Below, piece after piece: positions 1-8,713 of a stretch of 64,000 nucleotides of DNA. How positions within the stretch are numbered: position 1 is the stretch's first letter; the number at the start of each line of letters is the position of its first letter. The translations under genes and the position numbers were made by a program. Where the stretch lies: positions 868,001 through 932,000 of the forward strand of contig NZ_CP158367.1 in the NCBI RefSeq assembly GCF_040267685.1, in the 5' to 3' direction. This stretch comes from Proteinivorax tanatarense (lineage in GTDB: Bacteria > Bacillota > Proteinivoracia > Proteinivoracales > Proteinivoracaceae). Below the pieces are notes generated by a model. The model was not told the DNA's origin. It was given only the letters and a program-made list of their open reading frames with translations, and ran no database searches.

Positions 1-1
1 G

Positions 2-1153
2 CGTTATAAAGAAGGTACAAAAATAAATAAACAATTCGAGGAAAAACTTTCTTGGTTTAGACAATTTGTGGAATGGCAAAACGATTTAAATGATGCGAAA
101 GAATATATGGAGTCTTTAAAAATAGACCTGTTTGATGATGAGGTTTTTGTCTTTACACCCAAAGGCGATGTTATCGACCTTCCTAAAGGTGCAGTTCCAG
201 TAGACTTTGCTTATAGAATTCATACAGATATCGGACATAGATTTAAAGGCGCAAAAGTTAATGGGGGACTTGTATCAGCTGATCATAAACTTCAAAATGG
301 GGATATCATTGAAATTATAACTAAAAAAGAAAAAGGACCTAGTAGGGACTGGCTTACCTATGTAAAGACTTCCCATGCAAAAACTAAAATAAGGCAATGG
401 TTTAGGAAAGAGAAGCAAGGTGAAACCATAGAACGCGGTAAAGAGCTTCTTACCAAAGAAATCGAAAAGATAGGATTTACAACAAGTCAATTATTAAAGG
501 ATAACTACCTAAAAAAGATTATTGAAAGATATAACTATTCCTCTGAAAACGACTTATTTGCTGCAATAGGTAACAATAGTTTTAGTGCAAATTCTATAGC
601 TAAAAAATTAGAAGGGGAATATAAAAACGAGTTTGATGACAAAGAGTTAAAAATAGACGATTTAAATATGCATAAAGAAAAGAAGGCTCCACAACAGGGT
701 GTTAGTATAAAAGGAGTGGACAACCTACTAATTAGGTTTTCTAAATGTTGCAAACCTGTACCAGGTGACGATATAATTGGATACGTTACCAAAGGTAGAG
801 GTGTTTCAATTCATCGAAGTGATTGTGTTAACGTAGATAAAAACAAGATATCAGACTCGAGGCTTTTAGAAGTTAGTTGGAATGAGCAAACTAGTAAAAG
901 AAATTATCCCGTAAGTTTTTCAGTTTATGCTTGGGATAGACCGGGTTTATTAAAAGAAGTTATGCATGTTGTTACAGAGTCTAAAGCTGACATATTAACT
1001 ATAAACGGTAAGGGAAACTCTGATGGGAACGCTTTAGTTAGTTTAACTATAGAAGTAGAAGATAAGGACCATTTCCAAAAAATTAGAGAGCGAATTAAAT
1101 CAATTCAATCAGTCTATAGTATAAAGCGGCAAGGAAGTAGGGGGGATTATTAA
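2..1153 (+). CDS. relA: RelA/SpoT-type (p)ppGpp synthetase/hydrolase, C-terminal part
   Basis: The reading frame is open from the first bases of the window, so the gene starts upstream and only about 383 C-terminal residues are present; a GTG at 68 is internal, not a start. The visible part holds the end of the linker, a TGS domain (FVFTPKGDVIDLP, VDFAYRIHTDIG), a helical/zinc-finger-like segment with RFSKCCKPVPGD, and a C-terminal ACT domain (RPGLLKEVMHVV). The catalytic hydrolase and synthetase domains lie outside. The protein makes and degrades the stringent-response alarmone at the ribosome. The stop overlaps the dtd start (TAATG), so the two are translationally coupled. The order relA-dtd is the usual one in Firmicutes. 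Confidence 0.95.
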   Translation, partial: RYKEGTKINKQFEEKLSWFRQFVEWQNDLNDAKEYMESLKIDLFDDEVFVFTPKGDVIDLPKGAVPVDFAYRIHTDIGHRFKGAKVNGGLVSADHKLQNGDIIEIITKKEKGPSRDWLTYVKTSHAKTKIRQWFRKEKQGETIERGKELLTKEIEKIGFTTSQLLKDNYLKKIIERYNYSSENDLFAAIGNNSFSANSIAKKLEGEYKNEFDDKELKIDDLNMHKEKKAPQQGVSIKGVDNLLIRFSKCCKPVPGDDIIGYVTKGRGVSIHRSDCVNVDKNKISDSRLLEVSWNEQTSKRNYPVSFSVYAWDRPGLLKEVMHVVTESKADILTINGKGNSDGNALVSLTIEVEDKDHFQKIRERIKSIQSVYSIKRQGSRGDY

Positions 1154-1602
1154 TGAGAGCTGTGGTTCAAAGGGTTACTAAAGCAAAAGTAACTGTGGAA
1201 GATAGAAATATAGGAGAAATAAAACAAGGTATGATGGTATTACTTGGCGTTGAGTCTGATGATAACCAACAAGATTGTGATTATATTGTAGATAAGTTAG
1301 AAAACTTAAGGATATTTGAAGATGAACAGCAAAAGATGAACTTATCGCTCAAGGACATAAAAGGACATGTTTTATTGGTCCCTCAGTTCACTTTATGTGG
1401 TGACTGTAGAAAGGGAAGGAGACCTTCATTTTCTGGTAGTGCTCCTCCTAACGAAGCTAAGAACCTTTACTTACAAGTAAAAGAACAATTAAAAAAGAAA
1501 GGTGTGACAGTGGCTACTGGCCAATTTGGAGCAAATATGGATGTTTCGTTAGTCAATCAAGGTCCTGTTACTTTACTACTTGATAGTAGAAAACTATTTT
1601 AA
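1153..1602 (+). CDS. dtd: D-aminoacyl-tRNA deacylase
   Basis: This 149-residue protein has the usual DTD length and hydrolyses D-amino acids wrongly attached to tRNA. It begins with MRAVVQRV, carries GDCRKGRRPSFSGSAPP in the middle and ends with the NQGPVT motif, which matches the conserved NxGPxT signature. The other signature, normally SQFTL, reads PQFTL here, so the serine is proline. The start overlaps the relA stop by one base. The MBL-fold gene follows 11 bases downstream, consistent with one operon. Confidence 0.96.
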   Translation: MRAVVQRVTKAKVTVEDRNIGEIKQGMMVLLGVESDDNQQDCDYIVDKLENLRIFEDEQQKMNLSLKDIKGHVLLVPQFTLCGDCRKGRRPSFSGSAPPNEAKNLYLQVKEQLKKKGVTVATGQFGANMDVSLVNQGPVTLLLDSRKLF

Positions 1603-1613
1603 GGGGGATTACA

Positions 1614-2228
1614 TTGAAAGTAGAACAAGTTGTTGTTGAGCCGTTAAGCACTAACTGTTACATTGTATATGATGGCAGAAAGGGCGTTGTTATAGATCCT
1701 GGTGGCAATGCCCAAAAGATAATAAAAATTATAAATTCTTTAGGTATAGAGTTAAAATACATTATAAATACTCATGGACATTCTGATCATATCGGAGCAA
1801 ATACAGCTTTAAAAAAGGAGTTTCCCAAGGCAGAAATTGCTATTCACAAAGAAGACTCAGATATGCTTACAGAACCGCAAAAAAACCTGTCTGCGCTGAT
1901 GGGAGAAAAAGTAGTTTCGCCAACCGCAGACATTAAGTTAGAAGATGCAGATTTCTTTGAAGTAGGAAATATGAAAATTGAAGTACTTCACACACCAGGT
2001 CATACTCCTGGTGGAATAATGTTGTTAGTTGAAGATTTAATTTTTAGTGGTGATACTGTTTTTAAAATGTCAGTGGGAAGAACTGACTTACCAGGGGGAG
2101 ACACTGCAACCCTGAGAAAGAGTCTTAAAGAATTTAGCAAGCTAATGACTGAAGATCTAACAATTTATCCAGGACATGGTCCTAAAACTAGTGTTTATTT
2201 TGAAAAAGAAAACAATCAATATTTTTAG
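1614..2228 (+). CDS. MBL-fold metallo-hydrolase (glyoxalase II-like)
   Basis: This 204-residue single-domain metallo-beta-lactamase-fold hydrolase has the di-metal motif THGHSDH at residues 53-59 (His54, His56, Asp58, His59). Further ligands are in HTPGHTPGG, FSGDTVF and YPGHGP. It resembles the YqgX/glyoxalase II-like hydrolases that sit between dtd and hemZ in many Clostridia; the substrate cannot be told from sequence. The start is TTG at 1614, preceded by GGGGGAT at 7-bp spacing. Confidence 0.9.
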   Translation: MKVEQVVVEPLSTNCYIVYDGRKGVVIDPGGNAQKIIKIINSLGIELKYIINTHGHSDHIGANTALKKEFPKAEIAIHKEDSDMLTEPQKNLSALMGEKVVSPTADIKLEDADFFEVGNMKIEVLHTPGHTPGGIMLLVEDLIFSGDTVFKMSVGRTDLPGGDTATLRKSLKEFSKLMTEDLTIYPGHGPKTSVYFEKENNQYF

Positions 2229-2318
2229 ATATGTACTCCCTAGGTTTGTATCCTTCCTCAAAATAAAATTTCTTATGCTGGTTAAACTAAAGGTAAATAT
2301 ATTTGGGGAGGCGATTTT

Positions 2319-2486
2319 TTGGGTGCAAACAAAAAAAATAGGAAGTCATACCCGCAAACCAAGTTAGATTATTTTGAGTTTGAGGAATCATTAAATCTAG
2401 GTTTGAATGATAGGGAGATTGCTGTAAAGCATAATCTATCAGAAAAGGAAGTAGAGAAAATACAGTTTAATTTAAAGAATAACTAA
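2319..2486 (+). CDS. Small hypothetical protein with a helix-turn-helix-like segment
   Basis: A 55-codon frame starts at TTG 2319, with GGGGAGG ending a few bases upstream, and stops at TAA 2484. The product begins MGANKKNRKSYPQ. Its second half, around LGLNDREIAVKHNLSEKEVEKI, looks like the two recognition helices of a small helix-turn-helix. It follows the MBL gene in the same direction and ends 17 bases before a strong terminator, so it is probably the last gene of the relA-dtd-MBL transcript. Function unknown. Confidence 0.65.
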   Translation: MGANKKNRKSYPQTKLDYFEFEESLNLGLNDREIAVKHNLSEKEVEKIQFNLKNN

Positions 2487-2503
2487 TTGGATTATTAATG
2501 CTT

Positions 2504-2545
2504 AAATCCCAGCCAAAAGCCTTACTAGCTTAGGGCTGGGATTTT
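2504..2545 (+). terminator. Rho-independent terminator of the relA-dtd-MBL operon
   Basis: A perfect 11-bp stem (AAATCCCAGCC with GGCTGGGATTT) ends in a short T run. It follows the small HTH-like gene directly. Confidence 0.85.
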
Positions 2546-2690
2546 AAAAAAACTGATGCAGTGGAGAATGCAGTAATGTAGTTAGCGTTAAGAATTATTA
2601 CTTTTTTATAAACAGTAGCCTCACCTAGCTGGGGGGTCAAGAGGTGGATAATCGAATGGCACCTGCTAAAATATAAAGGAATGAGATAGT
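2546..2690 (+). other. GC-richer leader of hemZ, unassigned structure
   Basis: About 145 noncoding bases separate the terminator from hemZ. They contain CCTCACC and AGGTG...CACCT complementary segments around 2621-2672 and are richer in G and C than the surroundings. The pattern looks like structured RNA, but I could not match it to a riboswitch family. Confidence 0.3.
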
Positions 2691-4097
2691 ATGTTATCAA
2701 TTTATTGTAATGTAGATGAAAAGCACACAATCGTAGCCAAGAATATCTTAAGTCTTGTAACTACCCTAGACAAAATTGATTGTAATATAAAACAGCAGAA
2801 GGATTATGATTTGTATATAAGCATATATAAAAGTGATGCTAAATTTATTATAAATATACAAAAAAATGCACAAAGAGATATAGTTATAATAGAAACAATT
2901 GATGTATTGAATGAAAAATTTACTTTGCGCAAAGCACTTTTTAGGGCGCTTTATAAGGCCATCGGTAAAAGGCCAAGTCCTTGGGGGGTACTTACAGGAA
3001 TCCGACCTATAAAGATGATAGATAGTTACCTTAAGTCTCATTCTAACCCATACGTTTTTTTAAAAAATCAGCTGTTAATATCTCAAGATAAAATAGATTT
3101 ATCTTTAAAGGTGATACAAAACCAAGAACAAGCAAACATAAATGGTATACATTTATATATAGGCATACCTTTTTGTCCGTCAAAATGTAGCTATTGTTCC
3201 TTTACTTCGTATACAATTGATAAAAACAAAGAAATGGTAGTCCCCTATATTAATACTCTTGTCAAAGAAATAAAACTTATTTCCCAAACAATAAAAGAGC
3301 ATGGATATAAAATATCTTCAATTTATATAGGGGGAGGAACTCCAACTTCCCTCACAAAGCCTCACTTAAAATTGCTTTTATCTACTTTAGCGAAAGAATT
3401 TGATTTAGAAAATATTAAGGAATATACTCTTGAAGGAGGACGCCCTGATACATTAACAGAAGATAAAATGGCAATGGCAAAAGAGTACGGTGTAAACAGG
3501 ATTAGTATAAACTGCCAAACCTTAAATCCCCGAACACTTAGAAGAGTAAACAGAAACCATAATGCTGAGGATTTTGAAGAAGCTATGGTGAAAGCAAAGT
3601 CTATAGGTTTTAAGTGGATTAACACAGATCTTATATATGGTTTAGAAGATGAAAGTCTTGAGGACTTTTTTTGCAGTTTAGAAAAGGTAATTGACCTAGA
3701 ACCCCAAAATATAACAATCCATTCGTTAGCAGTAAAGCGGGCAGCAGCTACTAAAGACTTCAGTAGTCATTATAAAGATGAAATGGAACAAGGCTTAAAA
3801 CAAGCTTATAAACTTTTAGAAAATGCTCAGTACAGGCCCTACTACTTATATCGACAAAAAGCTATTGCAGGAAACTTAGAAAACACAGGATTTGCAAAAG
3901 ATGAGTTATATAGTTTATATAACATTGTTAGCATAGAAGAAAATAGCACAATTTTAGCTCTAGGCTGTGGGGCGGTAAGCAAAATAATGACAAACAAAGA
4001 ATTTACTCCAATACAAAACCCAAAAGACCCTAATCAATATAGCGAAAGAGTGGAAAAGATTGTAAAACAAAAAATAGAGTTGTTGGAGCAAAGCTAA
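2691..4097 (+). CDS. hemZ: HemZ-type radical SAM protein (coproporphyrinogen dehydrogenase-like)
   Basis: This 468-residue radical SAM enzyme has the CxxxCxxC cluster motif as FCPSKCSYC (Cys162, Cys166, Cys169), GGGTPTS as the SAM-binding turn, and a HemN/HemZ-like C-terminal part. About 150 residues precede the radical SAM core, as in HemZ and unlike HemW. HemZ proteins are annotated as oxygen-independent coproporphyrinogen dehydrogenases; the real substrate in clostridia is less certain. It starts at ATG 2691 after AAAGGA. Its position between the MBL gene and hisS is conserved in Clostridia. Confidence 0.9.
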   Translation: MLSIYCNVDEKHTIVAKNILSLVTTLDKIDCNIKQQKDYDLYISIYKSDAKFIINIQKNAQRDIVIIETIDVLNEKFTLRKALFRALYKAIGKRPSPWGVLTGIRPIKMIDSYLKSHSNPYVFLKNQLLISQDKIDLSLKVIQNQEQANINGIHLYIGIPFCPSKCSYCSFTSYTIDKNKEMVVPYINTLVKEIKLISQTIKEHGYKISSIYIGGGTPTSLTKPHLKLLLSTLAKEFDLENIKEYTLEGGRPDTLTEDKMAMAKEYGVNRISINCQTLNPRTLRRVNRNHNAEDFEEAMVKAKSIGFKWINTDLIYGLEDESLEDFFCSLEKVIDLEPQNITIHSLAVKRAAATKDFSSHYKDEMEQGLKQAYKLLENAQYRPYYLYRQKAIAGNLENTGFAKDELYSLYNIVSIEENSTILALGCGAVSKIMTNKEFTPIQNPKDPNQYSERVEKIVKQKIELLEQS

Positions 4098-4114
4098 TGT
4101 TTATTCCTTCTCTC

Positions 4115-4143
4115 TTGACATCTTTGTGAAAATGCTATAAAAT
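4115..4143 (+). promoter_or_regulatory. Promoter of the hisS-aspS operon
   Basis: TTGACA at 4115-4120 and TAAAAT at 4138-4143 are separated by 17 bp, a near-consensus housekeeping promoter directly before the T-box leader. Confidence 0.75.
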
Positions 4144-4159
4144 AATTTCAACCATAATA

Positions 4160-4400
4160 GAAAAGCTGACAGGGGAATAGTAGTTTAGTAAACTTTATAC
4201 AGAAAGGGTTTTAAAGCTGAGAGAAGCCTTAAAGAGCTAAATGAACGACACCTCTATATTGCTGTCGTGTTAACCTATTGGGGGAAAAGCGACCGGGATA
4301 AGGACCGTTATATCTTTTGCTTAAAGTGGCTATTGTACATATAGCAACTAGGGTGGCACCACGGATTTTTGATTCGTCCCTTATTAAGGACGGATTTTTT
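4160..4400 (+). promoter_or_regulatory. T-box riboswitch leader of hisS-aspS
   Basis: A tRNA-sensing T-box leader. Stem I is closed by GACAG (4168-4172) pairing with CTGTC (4262-4266). The specifier side reads GAACGACACC, which places GAC (Asp) at 4247-4249 in the usual register; CAC (His) overlaps it at 4249-4251. The T-box core AGGGTGGCACCACGG is at 4350-4364, and its UGGN bulge is UGGC. A terminator hairpin (4371-4396, 9 bp with T8) follows. Uncharged tRNA binding should favour the antiterminator. C in UGGN pairs with a G73 discriminator, which fits tRNA-Asp rather than tRNA-His (C73). Confidence 0.93.
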
Positions 4401-4432
4401 TTATACCAAATTATATAAGGAGGTTTTAGATT

Positions 4433-5704
4433 ATGAAATATAAGGTACCTCGAGGAACAAGAGATATTTTAGGTAAAGAAATGCTAATTTGGAATAAGGT
4501 AAATAATTCTATAGAGAAATTAGCGAAACTTAATAACTATCAAAAAATAGAAACCCCTGTATTTGAACAAACAGAACTATTTAAAAGAGGGGTGGGAGAA
4601 ACTACTGATATTGTTGAAAAAGAAATGTATACATTTGACGACAAATCACAAAGAAGTTTAACTTTGCGGCCGGAAGGAACGGCATCTGTAGTTCGAGCTT
4701 TTGTAGAAAATAAGCTCTATGGGGGAAGACTGCCAGTAAAACTTTTTTACAATGGTCCCATGTTTAGATATGAAAAAGCTCAAAAAGGAAGGTATCGACA
4801 ATTTTACCAATTTGGAATTGAAGCCTTAGGTTCAGAAGAGCCTAGTTTAGATGCTGAAGTTATTTTTATTGGCTGGAAACTACTTATGGATGTGGGTATC
4901 AAAGCAGAAGAGGTCAAGGTTCATATTAACAGTGTTGGCTGCAAAGAATGTCGAACAAAATATAAAGAAAAGCTTGTTGAGTACTATCAGGATAAGCTGA
5001 ACAATGTTTGCTCAAACTGCCAAACAAGGTTAGATAAAAACCCATTGCGTTTGTTAGATTGTAAAAATGAAAGTTGCGGTAAATTAGCAGAGCAAGCCCC
5101 ATCTATTTTTGATGTTATTTGCTCAAATTGTAATGAGCATTTTGAACATGTGAAGGTATACTTAGATATATTTAAAGTTCCTTATGTAATAGATAAAAGG
5201 CTAGTAAGAGGACTGGATTACTATACTCAAACGGCCTTTGAATATCGAAATCAAAATGCAACTTCAACCCAAGATGCTTTCGGGGGCGGTGGCAGATATA
5301 ATGGATTAGTGGAAGAATTAGGTGGACCTTTGACTCCTTCAATTGGTCTTGCAATGGGATTAGATAGAATAGTTCTTGCATTGTTAGAAAAAGAGCAGCC
5401 TCAGGACAGCTTAGAATTTTTTGTCGCATGTATGGGGGATGATGGCGTAAATAGATATGCAACAGAGATAATGCAACTTGTCCGAGAAAAAGGTTATAGT
5501 TGTGATAAAGATTATGGCAAAAGAAGCTTCAAAGCACAGATGAGACTTGCAGACAAATGCAATGCAAAAAGGGCTATTATTGTAGGTGAAGAGGAGTTAA
5601 ATAATAAAACATTAACGCTGAAAAACTTTAACAAAGGAAAACAAGAAATTATATCGTTGGAACAATTAAAACAACAACTGGAAAGGGGTAGTTTAAGTGT
5701 CTAA
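4433..5704 (+). CDS. hisS: Histidyl-tRNA synthetase
   Basis: This 423-residue class II synthetase charges tRNA-His. Motifs are PRGTRDI at the N terminus, RPEGTASVVRAF (motif 2 region), FRYEKAQKGRYRQFYQ, the HisRS-specific LVRGLDYYT, GGGGRYNGL and the motif 3 GLAMGLDRI. A C-terminal anticodon-binding domain follows. An AGGAGG site lies 8 bases before ATG 4433. Its end overlaps the aspS start by 8 bases, so the two are co-translated under the T-box. Confidence 0.98.
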   Translation: MKYKVPRGTRDILGKEMLIWNKVNNSIEKLAKLNNYQKIETPVFEQTELFKRGVGETTDIVEKEMYTFDDKSQRSLTLRPEGTASVVRAFVENKLYGGRLPVKLFYNGPMFRYEKAQKGRYRQFYQFGIEALGSEEPSLDAEVIFIGWKLLMDVGIKAEEVKVHINSVGCKECRTKYKEKLVEYYQDKLNNVCSNCQTRLDKNPLRLLDCKNESCGKLAEQAPSIFDVICSNCNEHFEHVKVYLDIFKVPYVIDKRLVRGLDYYTQTAFEYRNQNATSTQDAFGGGGRYNGLVEELGGPLTPSIGLAMGLDRIVLALLEKEQPQDSLEFFVACMGDDGVNRYATEIMQLVREKGYSCDKDYGKRSFKAQMRLADKCNAKRAIIVGEEELNNKTLTLKNFNKGKQEIISLEQLKQQLERGSLSV

Positions 5705-7439
5705 AAGAACACATTATTGCGGAGAAGTTAATGAAGAACTAATTGACAGCAATGTAATATTGGAAGGTTGGGTAGCAAAAAGAAGGGATTTAGGTGGCCT
5801 CATATTTATAGATGTAAGAGATAGAGAGGGCATTGTACAGGTTGTTGTGGGCAATGATTATCCTGAGGCTTTAGAAATTGCGGATTCACTACGCAGTGAG
5901 TATGTAGTTAGGGTTAAAGGAGAAGTAAAGCCTCGTAAAGATGTCAATAAAGATCTAAAAACTGGTAAAATTGAAGTGATTGCACAACAAATTGAATGCT
6001 TAAACACCTCAAAAACTCCGCCATTTTACATTACAGATGATGCAGACGTAGATGATAATATTAGACTTAAATATCGGTATCTAGATATTCGACGTCCTAA
6101 ACTTATAAATAACCTAATGCTAAGAAGTAAAACAGCAAAAGTTATTCGCGACTACTTAGATGAAAATGGTTTTTTAGAAATTGAAACTCCTATATTAGCT
6201 AAAAGTACTCCGGAAGGCGCAAGGGATTATCTGGTCCCTTCTCGAGTAAATAGCGGAAGCTTCTATGCTTTGCCACAATCACCTCAAATTTTAAAACAGT
6301 TATTGATGGTAGGGGGAGCTGATAGGTACTATCAAATAGCACGTTGTTTTAGAGATGAGGACTTGCGTGCTGATAGGCAACCAGAATTTACCCAAGTGGA
6401 TATCGAAATGTCATTTCCTCAAATGAATTCCTTTATGGAGCTTATGGAAGGGATGGTAAAAGATATCTTTAATAAAGTAAAGAAAGTATCGATTGATACT
6501 CCCTTTAGAAAAATTGAGTATAGAGAAGCTATGAACAAGTACGGTTCTGACAAACCAGACTTAAGGTTTGATATGGAAATAATAGACTTAACTAACATTG
6601 TAAAAGCTTCGGAGTTCAAGGTTTTTTCACAAGCTGCAAAAACTGGTTCGGTAAGAGCGGTAGCAGCCCCCGCAGCTCATTACAGTCGTAAAGAAATTGA
6701 TAGATTAACGGAGTTTGTAAAAAAATATAAAGCAAAAGGATTAGCGTGGATTTCCATAAAAGAAGAGGGGATTAAGTCTCCTATAGCTAAGTTTTTAACA
6801 GAGGAAGAAATTAACGGTATAATAAAAGAAGCTGGTGCCAAATGTGGCGATACCATCTTTATTGTGGCTGATACTGACAAAGTAGTCCTTCAATCCTTAG
6901 GAAATCTAAGACTACAGCTAGCAAAAGAATTGGGAATTATCGATGAAAGTAAGCTAGAATTTGCTTGGGTAGTTAATTTTCCTCTATTTGAATATGATGA
7001 AGAAGAAAAACGTTATGTAGCAGCTCATCATCCTTTTACACAGCCTAATGAAGAGGATATAAAGATGCTAACTGAATCCCCTGGTAAGGTTAGGGCACAG
7101 GCTTATGACTTGATATTAAATGGCGTGGAGATAGCTGGAGGAAGTATAAGGATTCATAATCAAGAAATACAAAGTAAAATTTTTGATGCCATTTCTTTAT
7201 CTAAAGATGAGGCTAAAGAAAAGTTCGGATTTCTACTAGATGCTCTGCAATATGGTGCTCCACCCCATGGAGGAATCGCCTTTGGTTTTGATAGACTAGT
7301 CATGTTGTTAGCGGCAACTGATTCAATAAGAGAAGTAATAGCCTTTCCTAAAACCACTAGTGCTACTGACTTGATGACAGAGGCACCTGCAGGGGTTTCT
7401 CAAAGCCAGTTAGATGAGTTAAAGTTAAAAACTAAATAA
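5697..7439 (+). CDS. aspS: Aspartyl-tRNA synthetase (bacterial type)
   Basis: This 580-residue class IIb synthetase has an N-terminal OB-fold anticodon domain (GWVAKRRDLGGLIFIDVRDREG), motif 2 (RCFRDEDLRADRQPEFTQ), the bacterial GAD insertion domain near residues 300-400, and motif 3 (GIAFGFDRLVML). The start is GTG 5697 inside the end of hisS, with GAAAGGGG upstream. Whether it is discriminating (only tRNA-Asp) or also charges tRNA-Asn cannot be read safely from the sequence. Confidence 0.98.
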   Translation: MSKRTHYCGEVNEELIDSNVILEGWVAKRRDLGGLIFIDVRDREGIVQVVVGNDYPEALEIADSLRSEYVVRVKGEVKPRKDVNKDLKTGKIEVIAQQIECLNTSKTPPFYITDDADVDDNIRLKYRYLDIRRPKLINNLMLRSKTAKVIRDYLDENGFLEIETPILAKSTPEGARDYLVPSRVNSGSFYALPQSPQILKQLLMVGGADRYYQIARCFRDEDLRADRQPEFTQVDIEMSFPQMNSFMELMEGMVKDIFNKVKKVSIDTPFRKIEYREAMNKYGSDKPDLRFDMEIIDLTNIVKASEFKVFSQAAKTGSVRAVAAPAAHYSRKEIDRLTEFVKKYKAKGLAWISIKEEGIKSPIAKFLTEEEINGIIKEAGAKCGDTIFIVADTDKVVLQSLGNLRLQLAKELGIIDESKLEFAWVVNFPLFEYDEEEKRYVAAHHPFTQPNEEDIKMLTESPGKVRAQAYDLILNGVEIAGGSIRIHNQEIQSKIFDAISLSKDEAKEKFGFLLDALQYGAPPHGGIAFGFDRLVMLLAATDSIREVIAFPKTTSATDLMTEAPAGVSQSQLDELKLKTK

Positions 7440-7452
7440 CATTACTAATGGA

Positions 7453-7755
7453 CTAGCTAGTTGTTTTAGCGTTTAGTTTTTTAATAAGATCATGGACCAC
7501 ATTAGAACCTCTTGAAATAATAAGGCCTGTAAGAAAATAATCAATTATTGGCGTTGTAGTATCGATGTTCAACGCAGCAAGTAGTCCTGTTCTTGTTGTA
7601 ATGCTAATTGCTACCCCAAAAATAATAGATAAAATCTGAGTCTTATAATCTTTTAGCGAGGGGAATGAGTTTTTTATAATTTCAATTGTAAACTCTACTA
7701 ATATTGCTAAAATAACTAATGTTGTTAGGGTGTTGACAGTCAATTTGTTCACCAC
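7453..7755 (-). CDS. Small holin-like membrane protein
   Basis: This is a 100-residue protein with two or three hydrophobic segments (about residues 9-32, 42-62 and 67-84) and a charged C terminus (HDLIKKLNAK). Size and layout resemble phage-holin-family or uncharacterised clostridial membrane proteins. There are no phage genes around it, so a prophage origin is not supported. It is convergent with aspS and divergent from tcdA. The start is GTG; two adjacent GTG codons (7755 and 7752) are possible. Confidence 0.65.
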   Translation of the reverse strand: MVNKLTVNTLTTLVILAILVEFTIEIIKNSFPSLKDYKTQILSIIFGVAISITTRTGLLAALNIDTTTPIIDYFLTGLIISRGSNVVHDLIKKLNAKTTS

Positions 7756-7847
7756 CTTTTTAATTTAACAATAAACTTATATTATCTTTATTAGATTAAA
7801 TACAACAATATACAACGGAAATAAAAAATCTTACGAGGTGAAACAAA

Positions 7848-8603
7848 ATGCAACATAGATTTTCACGGACGGAAATGCTTATTGGAAAAGAAGGACAACA
7901 AAAACTGGCAAATAGTTTTGTAGCTGTTTTTGGGATAGGTGGGGTTGGTTCCTTTACTGTTGAAGCCTTAGCAAGATCAGGGGTAGGAAACATTATGTTG
8001 GTGGATTTTGATGAGGTTTGTATAACAAACCTCAATAGACAAATTCATGCTACTAGTAAAACAGTAGGCAAAAAGAAAGTAAAGGTTATGGAAGAAAGAT
8101 TGAAGTTGATAAACCCTAAAATTAACGTAAAGGCATTAGCAGAATTTTATAATGACAAAAACCATGAAATGTTCTTCGGTGAGAAACTAGACTATGTTGT
8201 AGATGCTATTGATACTGTGTCTGGAAAGCTGAATCTTGTTGAACAGTCTTTCGAAAGGAAAATACCTATAATATCAGCTATGGGTGCTGGCAACAAATTA
8301 AAACCAGAGCTTTTAGAAATTGAAGATATTTCCAAAACAAGCATTTGTCCTTTAGCTAGGGTGATGCGCAAAGAACTACGCAAAAGAGGTATCATAAAGG
8401 GACTAGATGTTGTGTACTCTAAGGAAAAACCCTTGCAACCTTTGCTACCATCAGATTGTAAAAGTAACTGTGTTTGTCCTGGGGGAGATGGTCACTGTAC
8501 TAAAAAAAGGCAAATACCAGGAAGCACTTCCTTTGTACCATCAGTTGCAGGATTGTTAATGGCAGGTAAAGTAGTGAATAATATTATAAGTTATAAAAGG
8601 TAA
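7848..8603 (+). CDS. tcdA: tRNA threonylcarbamoyladenosine dehydratase (ThiF/E1-like)
   Basis: This 251-residue E1-like enzyme has the nucleotide-binding FGIGGVGSF glycine loop (about residues 28-36), LVDFDEVCITNLNRQ with the adenylation Asp and Arg, and C-terminal cysteines (CKSNCVCPGGDG). TcdA/CsdL cyclises t6A37 of tRNA to ct6A using ATP. The order aspS-tcdA-rarA matches the Bacillus aspS-yrvM-yrvN order. It starts at ATG 7848 after GAGGTGAAAC. Confidence 0.92.
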   Translation: MQHRFSRTEMLIGKEGQQKLANSFVAVFGIGGVGSFTVEALARSGVGNIMLVDFDEVCITNLNRQIHATSKTVGKKKVKVMEERLKLINPKINVKALAEFYNDKNHEMFFGEKLDYVVDAIDTVSGKLNLVEQSFERKIPIISAMGAGNKLKPELLEIEDISKTSICPLARVMRKELRKRGIIKGLDVVYSKEKPLQPLLPSDCKSNCVCPGGDGHCTKKRQIPGSTSFVPSVAGLLMAGKVVNNIISYKR

Positions 8604-8713
8604 AATTGACTAAAAATCTATGCTCTGATAAAATAAACGTGTCTAATAAAACATATATTGTTGCTTCTGTTGATATTTTAATAATACGGTGCTATTTAGA
8701 AAGGATGTTGGAT

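Noticed and set aside
2176-2367. A 63-codon frame overlapping the end of the MBL gene
   Set aside because: No ribosome binding site or family resemblance; the TTG frame 2319-2486 in another phase has a better site and sensible sequence.
7453-7755. Prophage remnant suggested by a holin-like protein
   Set aside because: No other phage gene, integrase or attachment repeat is near; the neighbours are backbone genes.
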